A stretch of 64,000 nt of DNA, from NCBI RefSeq assembly GCF_014655595.1, contig NZ_BNBL01000001.1, positions 186,001 through 250,000 on the forward strand, read 5' to 3'. The position numbers and the translations under genes were made by a program. The DNA comes from Streptomyces griseocarneus (GTDB lineage Bacteria > Actinomycetota > Actinomycetes > Streptomycetales > Streptomycetaceae). Numbering within the stretch: position 1 is the stretch's first letter; every line of letters starts with the position of its first letter. This document shows, piece after piece, positions 26,006-35,321 of this stretch. The notes beneath the pieces are model-generated. The model searched no databases, was not told where the DNA came from, and saw only the letters and a program-made list of their open reading frames with translations.

Positions 26006-29000
26006 TTGACGGAGAAAGCAGCACCCGAGGAAGCAATCGCCATCATCGGCATGAGTTGCAGGTTCGCCCCGGACCTGAACTCGCCGGAGAAGTTCTGGGA
26101 GTTCCTCGCGAGCGGCCGCAGCACGGTCGGCGACATGCCGGACAAACGCTGGAAGCCCTACGCGGCGAGCAGCCCGCAGGCCACCGCCGTCATGCGGACC
26201 ACCATTCGGCGCGGCTCCTTCCTCGACGACATCGAAGGCTTCGACGCGGAATTCTTCGGGATCTCCCCCCGGGAGGCCGACTTCCTCGACCCGCAACAGC
26301 GGTTCATGCTCGAACTCTCCTGGGAGGCACTGGCCGACGCGGGCATTCCCCCGCTCTCCCTGCGCGGCACCGACGCGGGCGTGTACGTCGCCGCGAATTC
26401 CAACGACTACGGCCGGCGGCTCCTCGAGGACATCCCCCTCACCGGCGCATACGCAGTGAATGGCACCACCTTCTACGGAATCGCCAACCGCGTCTCCTAC
26501 TTCCTCGACCTGCGCGGCCCCAGCATGGCCGTCGACACCGCCTGCGCCGGCTCGCTGACCGCCCTGCACATCGCGGCCGGCGCCCTGCTGGCCGGGGAGA
26601 CGCCCCTGGCGATCGTCGGCGGCGTCAACATCATGTCCACTCCCGCGCTCAACGTCGCCCTCCACGGCGCCGGGGCGATGTCCCCCGACGGCCGGAGCAA
26701 GGCATTCGACAAGAATGCCGACGGGTACGGCCGCGGCGAGGGCGCCGGGGTGGTCGTCCTCAAGCGCCTGTCCGACGCCCTCCGCGCCGGCGACCCCGTA
26801 CAGGCGGTCATCCGCGGCAGCGGCCTGTTCCAGGACGGGCGCTCCGAGGGCATGATGGCGCCGAACGGCGACGCGCAGGAACACATGCTGCGGCAGGCCT
26901 ACGACCGGGCGGGCGTCGACCCCGCCGGCGTCGACTACGTCGAGGCGCACGGCACGGGCACGCCGGCCGGCGACGGCGAGGAGGTCACCGCGCTCGCCAG
27001 GGTCTTCGGCGCCGGCCGGCCACCGGAGCGCCCCTGCCTGATCGGATCGGTGAAGCCCAACATCGGCCACGTCGAGGGCGGTTCCGGGATCGCCGGCGTC
27101 ATCAAGACCGTCCTCGCGCTGCGGCACGAACAGCTGCCGCCCAGCCTCCACGACGAGCCCCACCCCGACGTCGACTGGGCCTCCTCCGGGCTGCGCCTCG
27201 TCGGCGAGCCGCTGCCCTGGCCCGCGGCCGCCGGCCGGACGCGCCGGGCCGGCGTCTCCAGCTACGGCGTCGGCGGCACGATCGCCCACCTCATCCTGGA
27301 GGAGAGCCCACCGAGCCCACCCGACCGTACGCGCCGTACGCCCGCGGAGGCCGGCGCGCCGGCCCGTACGCCCGCGGTGTTCCCCCTGTCCGCCGCGTCG
27401 GAGGCCGGGCTGCACGCGCTGGCGGACTCCGTCGCCGACTGGCTGGACGACAACCCCGGCGTCGCCCTGGGCCCGGTCGGGCACACCCTCGCCCTGCGCC
27501 GCTCGCACCTGGCGCAGCGGGCCGCTGTCGTCGCGGACCGTGCCGGGCAGCTGGCCGAGCGGCTGCGCGACCTCGCCGCGGGCCGCACCGGCCCCGGCAT
27601 CGCCTCGGCGCGGACCGCGCCCGGCCACGAGGGCGAGGTCGTGTGGGTGTTCTCCGGGCACGGCGCCCAGTGGTCCGGCATGGGACGGCAACTGCTCGAG
27701 AAGGAACCGGCGTTCGCGGCGGAGATCGACGCGCTCGCGGACGTCTTCCGCGACGAGCTCGGCTGGACGCCCCGCGAGGCGCTCACGGCCGGCGGCCCCT
27801 GGACGGCGGCCCACGTCCAGGCGCTCACCTTCGCCGTCCAGCTCGGCCTCGCCGAGGTGTGGCGCGGCCACGGCCTCGAGCCGGGCGCGGTCATCGGGCA
27901 CTCCGTCGGCGAGATCGCCGCCGCCGTGGTCGCCGGCGTGCTCGACCGCCGGGAGGCCGCCCGGTTCGCCTGCCGCCGGGCGGCCGCGCTGCAACGCCTG
28001 GAGGGGCGGGGGGCCATGGCGATGGCGGGCCTGCCGTTCGAGGAGGCCCGGCGGCGGCTCGCCGGGCGGCCCGGCGCGGAGGCCGCGATAGCGGCGGACC
28101 CCGGGGCGACGGTCATCTCCGGCGACAGGGCGGCGGTCGCCCGGATCGCGGAGGAATGGCGGGAGTCGGGGATCTGGATCCGGGACGTCGACTCGGACGT
28201 GGCGTTCCACAGCGCCCACGTGGAGGAGGTGGCCGGCGAGGTCGGGGCCGCCGCGCGCCGGCTCACTCCCCGCCCGCCCTCCGTGCCCCTCTACGGCACC
28301 GCCCTGGACGACCCCCGGTCGACGGCCGCCCGCGACGGCGACTACTGGGTGGCGAACCTGCGCCGGCCCGTCCGGTTCGCCCAGGCGGTCCAGGCGGCCG
28401 TCGAGGACGGCCACCGGCTCTTCCTCGAGATCTCCTCGCACCCGGTCGTCGCCCACTCGGTCGGCGAGACGCTGCTGCACCTCGGCGTCGAGGACGCGGC
28501 CGTCACCGGCAGCCTGCGGCGGAACACCGACGAAATGGCGACGCTGCTGGGCGCCCTGGCCCACCTGCACTGCCACGGCGCGGCGATCGACTGGACCCGG
28601 GACCACGGCACCGGCGCCCCCCTGCCCCTGCCCGCGACGGCGTGGCAGCACCGCCCGTACTGGATCTTCCCCGAGGACACCGGCGGCGCGGGCCTGGGCA
28701 GCGGCCACGACCCGGACAGCCACAGTCTGCTCGGCGGCCGGATGACGGTCAGCGGCTCGCCGTCCCGGCAGGTCTGGCAGACCCGGCTGGACATGTCCAG
28801 CCGCCCCTACCCGCAGAGCCACGGGCTCGTCGGCGTGGAGGTCACCCCGGCCGCCGCCATCATCAACACCTTCGTCGCGGCCGCGGGCCAGGACGGGCCG
28901 CCGGCGCTGACCGACATCGTGCTGCGCACGCCGCTCGCCGTCGAACCGCCCCGCGTGGTGCAGGTCGTGCGCGAAGGCCGGTCGCTGTCGCTGGCGACCC

Positions 29001-31393
29001 GCATCGCCGACGACGGCGCCGCGGACGACGGGGACGAATGGATCACCCACACCACGGCCACCCTCGACCCGGGTGCCCGCCCGCCCTCCGGCCGCGTCGA
29101 CCACGCGGCGCTCCGCGCGCGCCTGGCCGAGGGCTCGCTGACCAAGGCCGACGAGATGTTCGAGCGGATGGGCGTCGAGGGCTACGCCTTCCCGTGGGAC
29201 CTGGAGGAGCTGCGGCACGACGAGGACGAGCAGCTCGCCGTCCTGACGATCGAGCCCGCCCCCGCCCGGCGCGCGAGCAGCTGGGCGCACGTCATCGACG
29301 GCGCGCTGACGATCAGCGCCATGGTGGTGGCGCCCGGCGACGCCTCCGTCCTGTGGATGTCGCGCTCGGTCGAGAAGGTGACGTGGCGCGGGGAGCCGCC
29401 CGCCCGCATCGTCGTGCACAGCACGCGCTCGCCCCGCTCGCCGCTCGACACGGTCGACGTGCGGGTCGCCGACGAGAGCGGGGACGTCGTCTGCGAGGTC
29501 CTCGGGCTGCGCTTCGCGGCCGTCGAGCACCTCGGCGCGGCGGTGCTGCCCAGGGACCTGGTGCACGAGGTCGTGTGGCGGCCGCTGACCCTCGCCGAGC
29601 GCGGCGGGGCGGGCGCGGCCGCCGTGGAGCAGGTGCTCCTCGTCGGCGAGGCGGACACGACCGTTCCGCTGGCGGAGCAGCTGGAGGCCGCCGGGGTGCG
29701 GTGCGTACGGATGGGCGAGGGACCGGAGGCGGACCTGCGGCCGGAGCTGTTCGCCCGGCCCGGCGCGATCCTCGTCGCGCCCTCGCTGCCCCGCGAGGAC
29801 GAACCGCTGGACGAGGCGACCGAGCGGATCACCTGGACGCTGATCCGCGTCGTGCAACGCCTCGCCGAGATCCAGGCGAACGCCACCGGACACCTCGCCC
29901 CCCAGCGCGTGTGGTGCCTGACCAGCGGTGTCCGTGAAGCGCGTGACGAACGGTCGGTCGCGCACGGCCCCTTGTGGGGCGTCTCCCGGATCATCGCCGG
30001 CGACCACCCCGAGCTGTGGGGCGGCGCCGTCGACGTCCCCGCGCCCGACGCCGGCACCGGCGCGCGGCTGCTGCCGGTGCTGCGCGGCGCCGCCGGCCAG
30101 GAGGACGTCGTCTCGCTGGCCCCGGGCGGCCCCGAAGCCGCCCGGCTGAGCCGGATCGAGCGCAGCGCCGACGGAACGCCCCTGCGCTGCTCGCCGTCGG
30201 GCACCGTGCTGATCACCGGCGGGCTGGGGGCGCTCGGGCTGGAGGCCGCCCGGTGGCTGGTCGACCGGGGTGCCCGCAGGCTCCTGCTCGTCGGCCGGCG
30301 CGCTCTGCCCGACCGTACGGAATGGCAGACCGTCACCGACCCGGAGACCCGGCGCCGGATCGACGGCGTCCTCGCGCTGGAGGCGCTGGGAGTGACGGTG
30401 AAGGTGCTCGCGCTCGACATCACCGACGCCCGTCAGGTGGCGGCCGCGCTGGCCCCGGACGCGCTCGGGCTGCCGCCGGTGAGCGGGGTCGTGCACGCCG
30501 CCGGCGTGGTCAACAACGCCCTCGTCGACAAGGTCGAGCCGGACGGGCTGCGCGAGGTGCTCGCCCCCAAGGCCGGCGGCGCGCTGGTGCTGCACCGCCT
30601 CTTCCCGCCCGGCCGGCTCGACTTCTTCGTCATGTTCTCCTCGTGCGGCCAGTTCGCCCGGCTCTCCGGCCAGGCCGGCTACGCGGCCGCGAACTCCTTC
30701 CTCGACGCGCTGGCCGCGCACCGCAACGCCGGCGGCCACACCGAGACGATCAGCATCGGCTGGACGGCATGGCGCGGCCTGGGCCTGTCGGCGGACATCG
30801 CCACCACGATGTTCGAGGCCAACTCGCGGGGGCTCGAGGCCGTCTCGGCGGCCGAGGCGCTGCGGGCGTGGGCGTTCGGCGACCGCTTCCAGGCCGACTA
30901 CCAGGCCGTCCTGCGCGTCGTCCCGACCCCCGCGCACACCCCGCGGCTGCCGATGTTCCGGGAGCTGACCGTCTCCGACGAGACCCCGGCCGGCGCGGGC
31001 GGCCTCCTCGCGGCCGACCTCGCGGACCTTGCCGAGGACGAGGCCCGCGACCTCGTCACCGCCGACGTGCGCGAGCAGGTGGCCGCCGAGCTCAACCTCG
31101 ACGCCCCGGCCGTCGAACTCAAGCGCCCGCTGGTCGAACTCGGCGTCGACTCCGTGATGACCGTCGCCCTGCGGGTGCGCCTGCAACGCCGGTACGCGCT
31201 CGACCTGCCGCCGACGATCCTGTGGGCCAAGCCGACCGTGGCCGCCCTGGCCGGCCACGTCTACGACAGCCTGCGCCCGCCGTCCGAGGAGCCGTCCGAG
31301 GAGCCGTCCGGGGACCCGTCCGGGGCGACGGGCGAGACGGGGCCCGAGGCGGCACCCGAGGACCCGGCGGTGCCGGCCACGGCGGGGCGCTGA
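26006..31393 (+). CDS. iterative type I PKS, KS-AT-DH-KR-ACP (6-MSA/naphthoate synthase type)
   Basis: Single-module iterative polyketide synthase of 1795 residues making an aromatic acid from malonyl-CoA. KS about 10-440 with C180 (DTACAGS), H315 and H355; AT about 545-850 with GHSVGE (S633) and VAFHS, the malonyl type; DH/TH-like double hotdog about 905-1170 with H939 ([10 protein letters not shown]) and D1098; structural then catalytic KR about 1190-1600 with GGLGALG, K1522, S1545, Y1559, N1563; ACP with S1716 (LGVDSVMT). There is no thioesterase, as in ChlB1, AziB and NcsB. All residues are intact, so at least one ketoreduction is expected. The start is TTG 26006 behind AGGAG. After the ACP comes a 12-bp-repeat-encoded acidic tail. 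Exact chain length cannot be read from sequence. Confidence 0.95.
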   Translation: MTEKAAPEEAIAIIGMSCRFAPDLNSPEKFWEFLASGRSTVGDMPDKRWKPYAASSPQATAVMRTTIRRGSFLDDIEGFDAEFFGISPREADFLDPQQRFMLELSWEALADAGIPPLSLRGTDAGVYVAANSNDYGRRLLEDIPLTGAYAVNGTTFYGIANRVSYFLDLRGPSMAVDTACAGSLTALHIAAGALLAGETPLAIVGGVNIMSTPALNVALHGAGAMSPDGRSKAFDKNADGYGRGEGAGVVVLKRLSDALRAGDPVQAVIRGSGLFQDGRSEGMMAPNGDAQEHMLRQAYDRAGVDPAGVDYVEAHGTGTPAGDGEEVTALARVFGAGRPPERPCLIGSVKPNIGHVEGGSGIAGVIKTVLALRHEQLPPSLHDEPHPDVDWASSGLRLVGEPLPWPAAAGRTRRAGVSSYGVGGTIAHLILEESPPSPPDRTRRTPAEAGAPARTPAVFPLSAASEAGLHALADSVADWLDDNPGVALGPVGHTLALRRSHLAQRAAVVADRAGQLAERLRDLAAGRTGPGIASARTAPGHEGEVVWVFSGHGAQWSGMGRQLLEKEPAFAAEIDALADVFRDELGWTPREALTAGGPWTAAHVQALTFAVQLGLAEVWRGHGLEPGAVIGHSVGEIAAAVVAGVLDRREAARFACRRAAALQRLEGRGAMAMAGLPFEEARRRLAGRPGAEAAIAADPGATVISGDRAAVARIAEEWRESGIWIRDVDSDVAFHSAHVEEVAGEVGAAARRLTPRPPSVPLYGTALDDPRSTAARDGDYWVANLRRPVRFAQAVQAAVEDGHRLFLEISSHPVVAHSVGETLLHLGVEDAAVTGSLRRNTDEMATLLGALAHLHCHGAAIDWTRDHGTGAPLPLPATAWQHRPYWIFPEDTGGAGLGSGHDPDSHSLLGGRMTVSGSPSRQVWQTRLDMSSRPYPQSHGLVGVEVTPAAAIINTFVAAAGQDGPPALTDIVLRTPLAVEPPRVVQVVREGRSLSLATRIADDGAADDGDEWITHTTATLDPGARPPSGRVDHAALRARLAEGSLTKADEMFERMGVEGYAFPWDLEELRHDEDEQLAVLTIEPAPARRASSWAHVIDGALTISAMVVAPGDASVLWMSRSVEKVTWRGEPPARIVVHSTRSPRSPLDTVDVRVADESGDVVCEVLGLRFAAVEHLGAAVLPRDLVHEVVWRPLTLAERGGAGAAAVEQVLLVGEADTTVPLAEQLEAAGVRCVRMGEGPEADLRPELFARPGAILVAPSLPREDEPLDEATERITWTLIRVVQRLAEIQANATGHLAPQRVWCLTSGVREARDERSVAHGPLWGVSRIIAGDHPELWGGAVDVPAPDAGTGARLLPVLRGAAGQEDVVSLAPGGPEAARLSRIERSADGTPLRCSPSGTVLITGGLGALGLEAARWLVDRGARRLLLVGRRALPDRTEWQTVTDPETRRRIDGVLALEALGVTVKVLALDITDARQVAAALAPDALGLPPVSGVVHAAGVVNNALVDKVEPDGLREVLAPKAGGALVLHRLFPPGRLDFFVMFSSCGQFARLSGQAGYAAANSFLDALAAHRNAGGHTETISIGWTAWRGLGLSADIATTMFEANSRGLEAVSAAEALRAWAFGDRFQADYQAVLRVVPTPAHTPRLPMFRELTVSDETPAGAGGLLAADLADLAEDEARDLVTADVREQVAAELNLDAPAVELKRPLVELGVDSVMTVALRVRLQRRYALDLPPTILWAKPTVAALAGHVYDSLRPPSEEPSEEPSGDPSGATGETGPEAAPEDPAVPATAGR
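31280..31327. repeat. four 12-bp tandem repeats in the PKS 3' end
   Basis: Units CCGTCCGAGGAG, CCGTCCGAGGAG, CCGTCCGGGGAC and CCGTCCGGGGCG follow in frame and encode repeated PSEE/PSGD-like residues just after the ACP. The length probably varies between strains. Confidence 0.8.
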
Positions 31394-31454
31394 GCGTCGT
31401 CGCCGGACCGGACGCGCACCGCCGTGGCGGGCGCGCTCCTGTCCGGCGGCCGGG

Positions 31455-31468
31455 CCGGAGCGCTCCGG
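31455..31468. terminator. 14-bp palindrome between convergent PKS and O-methyltransferase genes
   Basis: CCGGAGCGCTCCGG is a perfect palindrome inside a GC-rich 123-base convergent gap. It can form a short hairpin and may act as a terminator in both directions; there is no T-run. Confidence 0.3.
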
Positions 31469-31516
31469 AAGGAGGGCCGGGCCCGGGCGTTGAGGCCGAG
31501 GTGGTCAGGGGGCCGG

Positions 31517-32521
31517 TCAGGCCGCGGTCATCTCGATGAGCGAGACGTAGCCGACGGGACGCACCGCGCGGACCGCCAGGCCGGCCCGCCCGGCGAGCGC
31601 GCGCATCTCGGCGAGCCCGCGTTCCCGGCCGCCGTTGTAGGCGAGCATGCGCAGGTCCATCGCGGTGCTCGGCGACTCGCCGTCGCTGCCGACCGCCTCG
31701 ACGACCAGGACGACGCCCTTCTCGCCGGCCGCCTCCGCGCACCGGCGCAGGATCGCGGCGGCCGGCTCGTCGGCCCAGTCGTGGATGACGGCGGACAGCA
31801 CATAGCCGCCCGCCCCGGGCGGCAGCGGGTCGAAGAAGCTGCCGGCGACGGCCCGCGCCCGCCCGTCCAGCCCGCGCTCTTGGAACGACCGGCGCGCGGC
31901 CGACGCCGGGCCGGGCAGGTCGACGACGGTGCCGCGCAGGCCCGGGTGCGCCGTCAGCAGCGCGCCGATGAGCGCGCCGCTGCCGCCGCCGACGTCGACG
32001 ACGTGCCCGAGGGCCGCCCAGTCGTAGGCGTCCGCGAGGCCGGCGTTGTCCAGCTCGATGTGGTGGCCCATCAGCGCGTCGAAGGACGCCGAGAGGGCGG
32101 GGTCGGCGCCGAGGTCCTCCCAGAACGACGTGCCGTAGCGCACCGGGTAGGCCGCCTCGCCGGTCAGCACGGTGTGGGCCAGCTCGACGAAGCTGAGATC
32201 GCCCCTGCCCACCGCGCCGCCGAGGTCCAGCCACTTGCGCTTGCCCGCCGGGTGGTCGTCGCGCAGCTGCTGCCCGTACTCCGTCACGGCGTAGCCGCCC
32301 GCCTCGTCCCTGGTGAACAGGCCGACGGTGACCAGGTGCCGCAACAGGCGGTCCAGCGCGTCCGCGTGCGCCCCGGTCGCTTCGGCGACCTCCGCGGCGG
32401 TACGCCGCCCGGCGGCTATGTGGTCGGCCACCCGCAGGGTGGCCGCCACCCGCACCGCCATCGGTGTCGCCAGGTCGGCCAGCGTCGTCAGTCCGACGCG
32501 CGTGGCCCGCTCCTCCGCCAT
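31517..32521 (-). CDS. O-methyltransferase, NcsB1/hydroxyneurosporene-type
   Basis: SAM-dependent O-methyltransferase of 334 residues. The N-terminal winged-helix dimerisation domain runs to about residue 100 (VAATLRVADHIAAGRRTAAEVAEATG). The SAM motif is HVVDVGGGSGALIGALL, and the catalytic His lies in VIHDWADEPA, as in plant-like methyltransferases and NcsB1. GGGAGAG precedes ATG 32521. It converges on the PKS gene, and a PKS plus such a methyltransferase is the usual pairing for methoxylated aryl acids in chlorothricin- and enediyne-type pathways. Most likely substrate: a phenol group on the PKS product. Confidence 0.88.
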   Translation of the reverse strand: MAEERATRVGLTTLADLATPMAVRVAATLRVADHIAAGRRTAAEVAEATGAHADALDRLLRHLVTVGLFTRDEAGGYAVTEYGQQLRDDHPAGKRKWLDLGGAVGRGDLSFVELAHTVLTGEAAYPVRYGTSFWEDLGADPALSASFDALMGHHIELDNAGLADAYDWAALGHVVDVGGGSGALIGALLTAHPGLRGTVVDLPGPASAARRSFQERGLDGRARAVAGSFFDPLPPGAGGYVLSAVIHDWADEPAAAILRRCAEAAGEKGVVLVVEAVGSDGESPSTAMDLRMLAYNGGRERGLAEMRALAGRAGLAVRAVRPVGYVSLIEMTAA

Positions 32522-32743
32522 CCGCGCTCTCCCTTCGTCTGTGGCGAGCGTAGGGGGAAAGGGAGCACCGGATTTATTCGTAAGTGCTGAAGAGGCCGAA
32601 GGGGACGGGCCGGCCCGGCCGGAAGGCCCCGCGGCCGCCGGCGGCTGGGCCGGACGGGGCGTGTCACTCGGCCTAACGGGGGGTGTTTGTCCCTAGAATC
32701 GTGGGATGTACATAGCCAGCACGTTCCCCGGAAGGGTGATCCG

Positions 32744-33151
32744 GTGAACAGGTCCGAAGCCACCGACGAGCAGTGGGAGGGGCTGGCCGAGGTCGTCCCG
32801 CTGCGCGGTCACCAGACATGGCCGTCCTGGCCCGATCACCGGGCCCTGCCCGAGGAGGAGCCCAAGGAGAGCCGGCGGCGGATGGTCGTGCTGCGCGTGC
32901 AGGTCTTCGCGGACGCGCGCGAGGTCGCCGAGCATCTGATCGCACGGATTCCGGTGCTGCTCGACCTGACGAGCGCCGACTCCGACGTCGCCAAGCGCAT
33001 CCTGGACTTCTCCAGCGGTGTCGTGTTCGGCCTGGGCAGCGGTATGCACCGGGTCGACACCAATGTCTTCCTGCTCGCGCCCGAAGGGACGGAGGTGGCC
33101 GCGGGGTACCCCGATCGTAGGAAGAATGATCAGCTGAAACGGTACGGCTGA
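32744..33151 (+). CDS. SepF-like protein (SflB type)
   Basis: Protein of 135 residues whose C-terminal part is a SepF/DUF552 domain: VQVFADAREVAEHLIARIPVLLDLTSADSDVAKRILDFSSGVVFGL followed by the VFLLAPEG strand. SepF links FtsZ to the membrane; Streptomyces has extra SepF-like copies that modulate septation, and I recall one in this chromosomal neighbourhood. The membrane-binding N-terminal helix of true SepF is not obvious. GTG 32744 follows GGAAGGG with a proper spacer. It is probably co-transcribed with the ATPase and MazG genes downstream. Confidence 0.75.
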   Translation: MNRSEATDEQWEGLAEVVPLRGHQTWPSWPDHRALPEEEPKESRRRMVVLRVQVFADAREVAEHLIARIPVLLDLTSADSDVAKRILDFSSGVVFGLGSGMHRVDTNVFLLAPEGTEVAAGYPDRRKNDQLKRYG

Positions 33152-33176
33152 CCGGCGGGCGCCTACGGTCCGGGGC

Positions 33177-34325
33177 ATGGACGCCGCCCCCAGCCTTCAG
33201 CGCCCCGCCGTGACCGAACTGCGGCTCTCCGCCTTCAAATCGCACCGCAACGCCGTCTTCCCGCTCGGGCCCATGACCCTCTTCCGGGGTGCGAGCGGGA
33301 GCGGCAAGTCCAGCGCCCTGCACGCGTACGAGGCGCTCGCCCGGCTCGCCGGCGGCGACAGCCTCGAGGAGGCCCTCGCCCCCGTGCCCGGCGGCGCCAG
33401 GGCGTGCGTACCGCACACCGCCAGGCCCGACGCCCAGGGGCGGCGCGGATTCCGGATCGGCTGCACCGTGGACGGCCCGGCCGGCCCGGTCCGGCTGGAC
33501 GTCGCCGTGCAGGCCGAGCCGGAGCTGCGGGTCGTCGGCGAGCGGCTGACCGGCTCGGGGCGCACCCTGCTCTCCACGGCGCTGCGCGACCCGGGCCTGC
33601 CCCGGGTCGAGGCGGCGTGGCACACCGCCGGCTCCGTTCCCGTCACCCGCGCCCCGCTGCCCGACGACCGGCTGGGCACCGCGCTGCTGCCGCTGCGGGT
33701 CGCGGGCAAGACGGCCGGGCAGCGCATGGTCCTCGACGCCGCCGAACAACTCGTGGTCGCGCTGCGCTCGGTCTTCCCCTGCGACCCGCGCCCGGAGCTG
33801 ATGCGCGCCCCGGTCGCCGCGCGGGACGGCCGGCTGCGCAGCGCGTGTGACAACGTTGCCGCGGTGCTGGGGCGCACCCGCGACGAGTGCGGCACCCGGC
33901 ACGCGCTGCTGGTCGCGGCGGCGCGGGCGGGCTGCCGCGGTCCGGTCGAGGGCCTCGCGGCGCAGGGGCTGGAGGGCGGCCTGGTCCGGGCCGTGCTGGC
34001 GGGCGGCCCGGGTGCGCAGACGCCGCTGGAGCGGCTGGGGGACGGGGAGCTGCGCTATCTGGCGCTGTGTCTGGTGCTGCTGACGGGGCCCGGGGTGCTC
34101 GCGGTGGACCCGGCGGCCGAGGTGCTGCCGGCCCGGCAGGCGCTGACGGTCCTGGCGGACGGCCTCGACCGGTGCCTCGACGCCCGCCAGACTCGGGAAC
34201 TGCTGGGGCTGGCGGCGCGGATGTGCGAGCGGGGCCACATCAGGCTGGTGGGGACGGTGCGGGGTGAGGTGGGTGAGGCGGCGGAAGAGGTCAAGGGGGC
34301 ATCGATGGTAGATCTTGAGGGGTGA
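33177..34325 (+). CDS. AAA-family ATPase, RecF/SMC-like
   Basis: ATP-binding protein of 382 residues. It opens with the RecF-like LRLSAFKSHRNAVFPLGPMTLFRGASGSGKSSALHAYEAL, containing the Walker A GASGSGKSS at about residues 39-47. The C-terminal half has LERLGDGELRYLALCLVLL, which resembles the ABC signature, and LAVDPAAEVL where the Walker B lies, with Asp followed by Pro instead of Glu. It is a short AAA_21-type protein of unknown role. ATG 33177 lies 7 bases after TACGGT (33164-33169), so the mRNA may be leaderless. Its stop overlaps the MazG-like gene (GTGA). Confidence 0.72.
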   Translation: MDAAPSLQRPAVTELRLSAFKSHRNAVFPLGPMTLFRGASGSGKSSALHAYEALARLAGGDSLEEALAPVPGGARACVPHTARPDAQGRRGFRIGCTVDGPAGPVRLDVAVQAEPELRVVGERLTGSGRTLLSTALRDPGLPRVEAAWHTAGSVPVTRAPLPDDRLGTALLPLRVAGKTAGQRMVLDAAEQLVVALRSVFPCDPRPELMRAPVAARDGRLRSACDNVAAVLGRTRDECGTRHALLVAAARAGCRGPVEGLAAQGLEGGLVRAVLAGGPGAQTPLERLGDGELRYLALCLVLLTGPGVLAVDPAAEVLPARQALTVLADGLDRCLDARQTRELLGLAARMCERGHIRLVGTVRGEVGEAAEEVKGASMVDLEG

Positions 34326-34729
34326 GTGATGACCTGAGGGACCTGCAGCGCAGGCTGGCCGTGTTCGCGGCGGCGCGCGACTGGCAGCCGTTCCACACAC
34401 CCAAGAACCTGGCCAGCGCGCTCAGCGTGGAGGCGTCCGAACTGGTCGAGATCTTCCAGTGGATGACGCCCGAGCAGTCGGCCCGGGTGATGGACGAACC
34501 GGGGACGGCGGGGCGCGTCGAGGACGAGGTCGCGGACGTGCTGGCGTACCTGCTGCAGTTCTGCGACGTCCTGGGGATCGACGTTCTGGCGGCGCTGTCG
34601 GCGAAGATCGACCGAAATGAGCGGAGATTTCCGGTGCCGGGGGAGCGAGCCGGCCACGCCGGGGGCCGGGGCGGTGAACAGGGTGCCGCGCAGGACGGTG
34701 AAGGAAAAGATCGTCACTCTCCGGAGTGA
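34322..34729 (+). CDS. MazG-like nucleotide pyrophosphohydrolase
   Basis: All-alpha NTP pyrophosphatase-fold protein of 135 residues. The Mg-binding motif ExxE...ExxD is present as EASELVEIFQW and EDEVADVLAYLLQF. Family members such as RS21-C6/dCTPase remove non-canonical or excess dNTPs. The C-terminal 35 residues are a low-complexity tail. GTG 34322 overlaps the ATPase stop, so the two are coupled. A short hairpin TCACTC-TCCG-GAGTGA (34714-34729) covers its last codons. Confidence 0.82.
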   Translation: MSDDLRDLQRRLAVFAAARDWQPFHTPKNLASALSVEASELVEIFQWMTPEQSARVMDEPGTAGRVEDEVADVLAYLLQFCDVLGIDVLAALSAKIDRNERRFPVPGERAGHAGGRGGEQGAAQDGEGKDRHSPE

Positions 34730-34734
34730 TTGAG

Positions 34735-34761
34735 TTATCCACACCGCATCTGGTATCCACA
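34735..34761 (+). promoter_or_regulatory. two DnaA-box-like sequences in an AT-rich gap
   Basis: TTATCCACA at 34735-34743 is a perfect classical DnaA box, and GTATCCACA at 34753-34761 matches it at 8 of 9 bases. They are in the same orientation, 18 bases apart. The surrounding 119-base gap (34730-34848) is much richer in A+T than the window average and also precedes the next gene. Confidence 0.55.
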
Positions 34762-34848
34762 GATTTCTGAATTCCCCTGGCTTTTCCGGCGGTTAGTCAT
34801 CACTCTGGGTAGTGAGAGTGGGCGGAGCGGGAAACATGGGGGACGGTC

Positions 34849-35307
34849 ATGGACGCAGCGCGGCTGATCGAGGCCACGAGGCAGGCCCTGGCGCGGGCCA
34901 GGGGGGTGACGGACATCGTCGCCGAGGTATGTCAGGCGCAGGCCCTCGCGGAGGCCGTCGGCAGCCGGCTCGCGGTGCAGGGGCCGTACGAGGCCCGCGC
35001 GGCGGCCCGGGGTCTGAGCGAGGCCGGCGGGAGTGCCTCCGGCGCGCTGCGCCAGGCCGCGCTGTACGCCGGAGGCTTACGGGCGACGCAGCTCACCGAA
35101 CTGCGCGATCCCTGGGTGGTGTTGACGGGCCTCGGCGAGCTCCTCGGCGAGGTGGGCATAGCCCTGGTGGGCGTCGCCTGCGTCTGCGAGGACGACGCCG
35201 TCTACTGGATGTGCATAGAAGCGATCGACGCCGCCGACGAGACCAGCGACCGGGTCGGCGGGCTCCTCAGACGGCTGGCCCTGCGGGAGCGGGGAGGTGC
35301 GGCGTGA
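34849..35307 (+). CDS. conserved Streptomyces protein, DUF6099-like
   Basis: Helical, alanine-rich protein of 152 residues (MDAARLIEATRQALARARG...). It has no signal peptide, no membrane segment and no catalytic motif that I recognise; the only Cys residues are in CQAQA, VACVC and YWMCIEA. I recall such proteins as conserved among streptomycetes and grouped as DUF6099, function unknown. One leucine (codon 77) is TTA at 35077-35079. The gene follows the DnaA-box gap. Confidence 0.6.
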   Translation: MDAARLIEATRQALARARGVTDIVAEVCQAQALAEAVGSRLAVQGPYEARAAARGLSEAGGSASGALRQAALYAGGLRATQLTELRDPWVVLTGLGELLGEVGIALVGVACVCEDDAVYWMCIEAIDAADETSDRVGGLLRRLALRERGGAA

Positions 35308-35321
35308 GGGTTCTTCAGAGG

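Noticed and set aside
25697..31258. A very long open frame (1853 codons) antisense to the PKS
   Set aside because: It is a by-product of GC-rich codon bias: its translation is low-complexity Arg/Gly/Ala/Val-rich sequence with no domain, and the + strand encodes a complete PKS with every catalytic motif.
26006..31393. Assignment as an enediyne PKS
   Set aside because: The order KS-AT-DH-KR-ACP with a C-terminal ACP differs from the enediyne order KS-AT-ACP-KR-DH-PPT, and no companion enediyne genes are present.
34735..34761. A replication origin at the two DnaA-box-like sequences
   Set aside because: Only two boxes are present and none of dnaA, dnaN, recF, gyrB, parA or parB is nearby; Streptomyces oriC has many boxes next to those genes.
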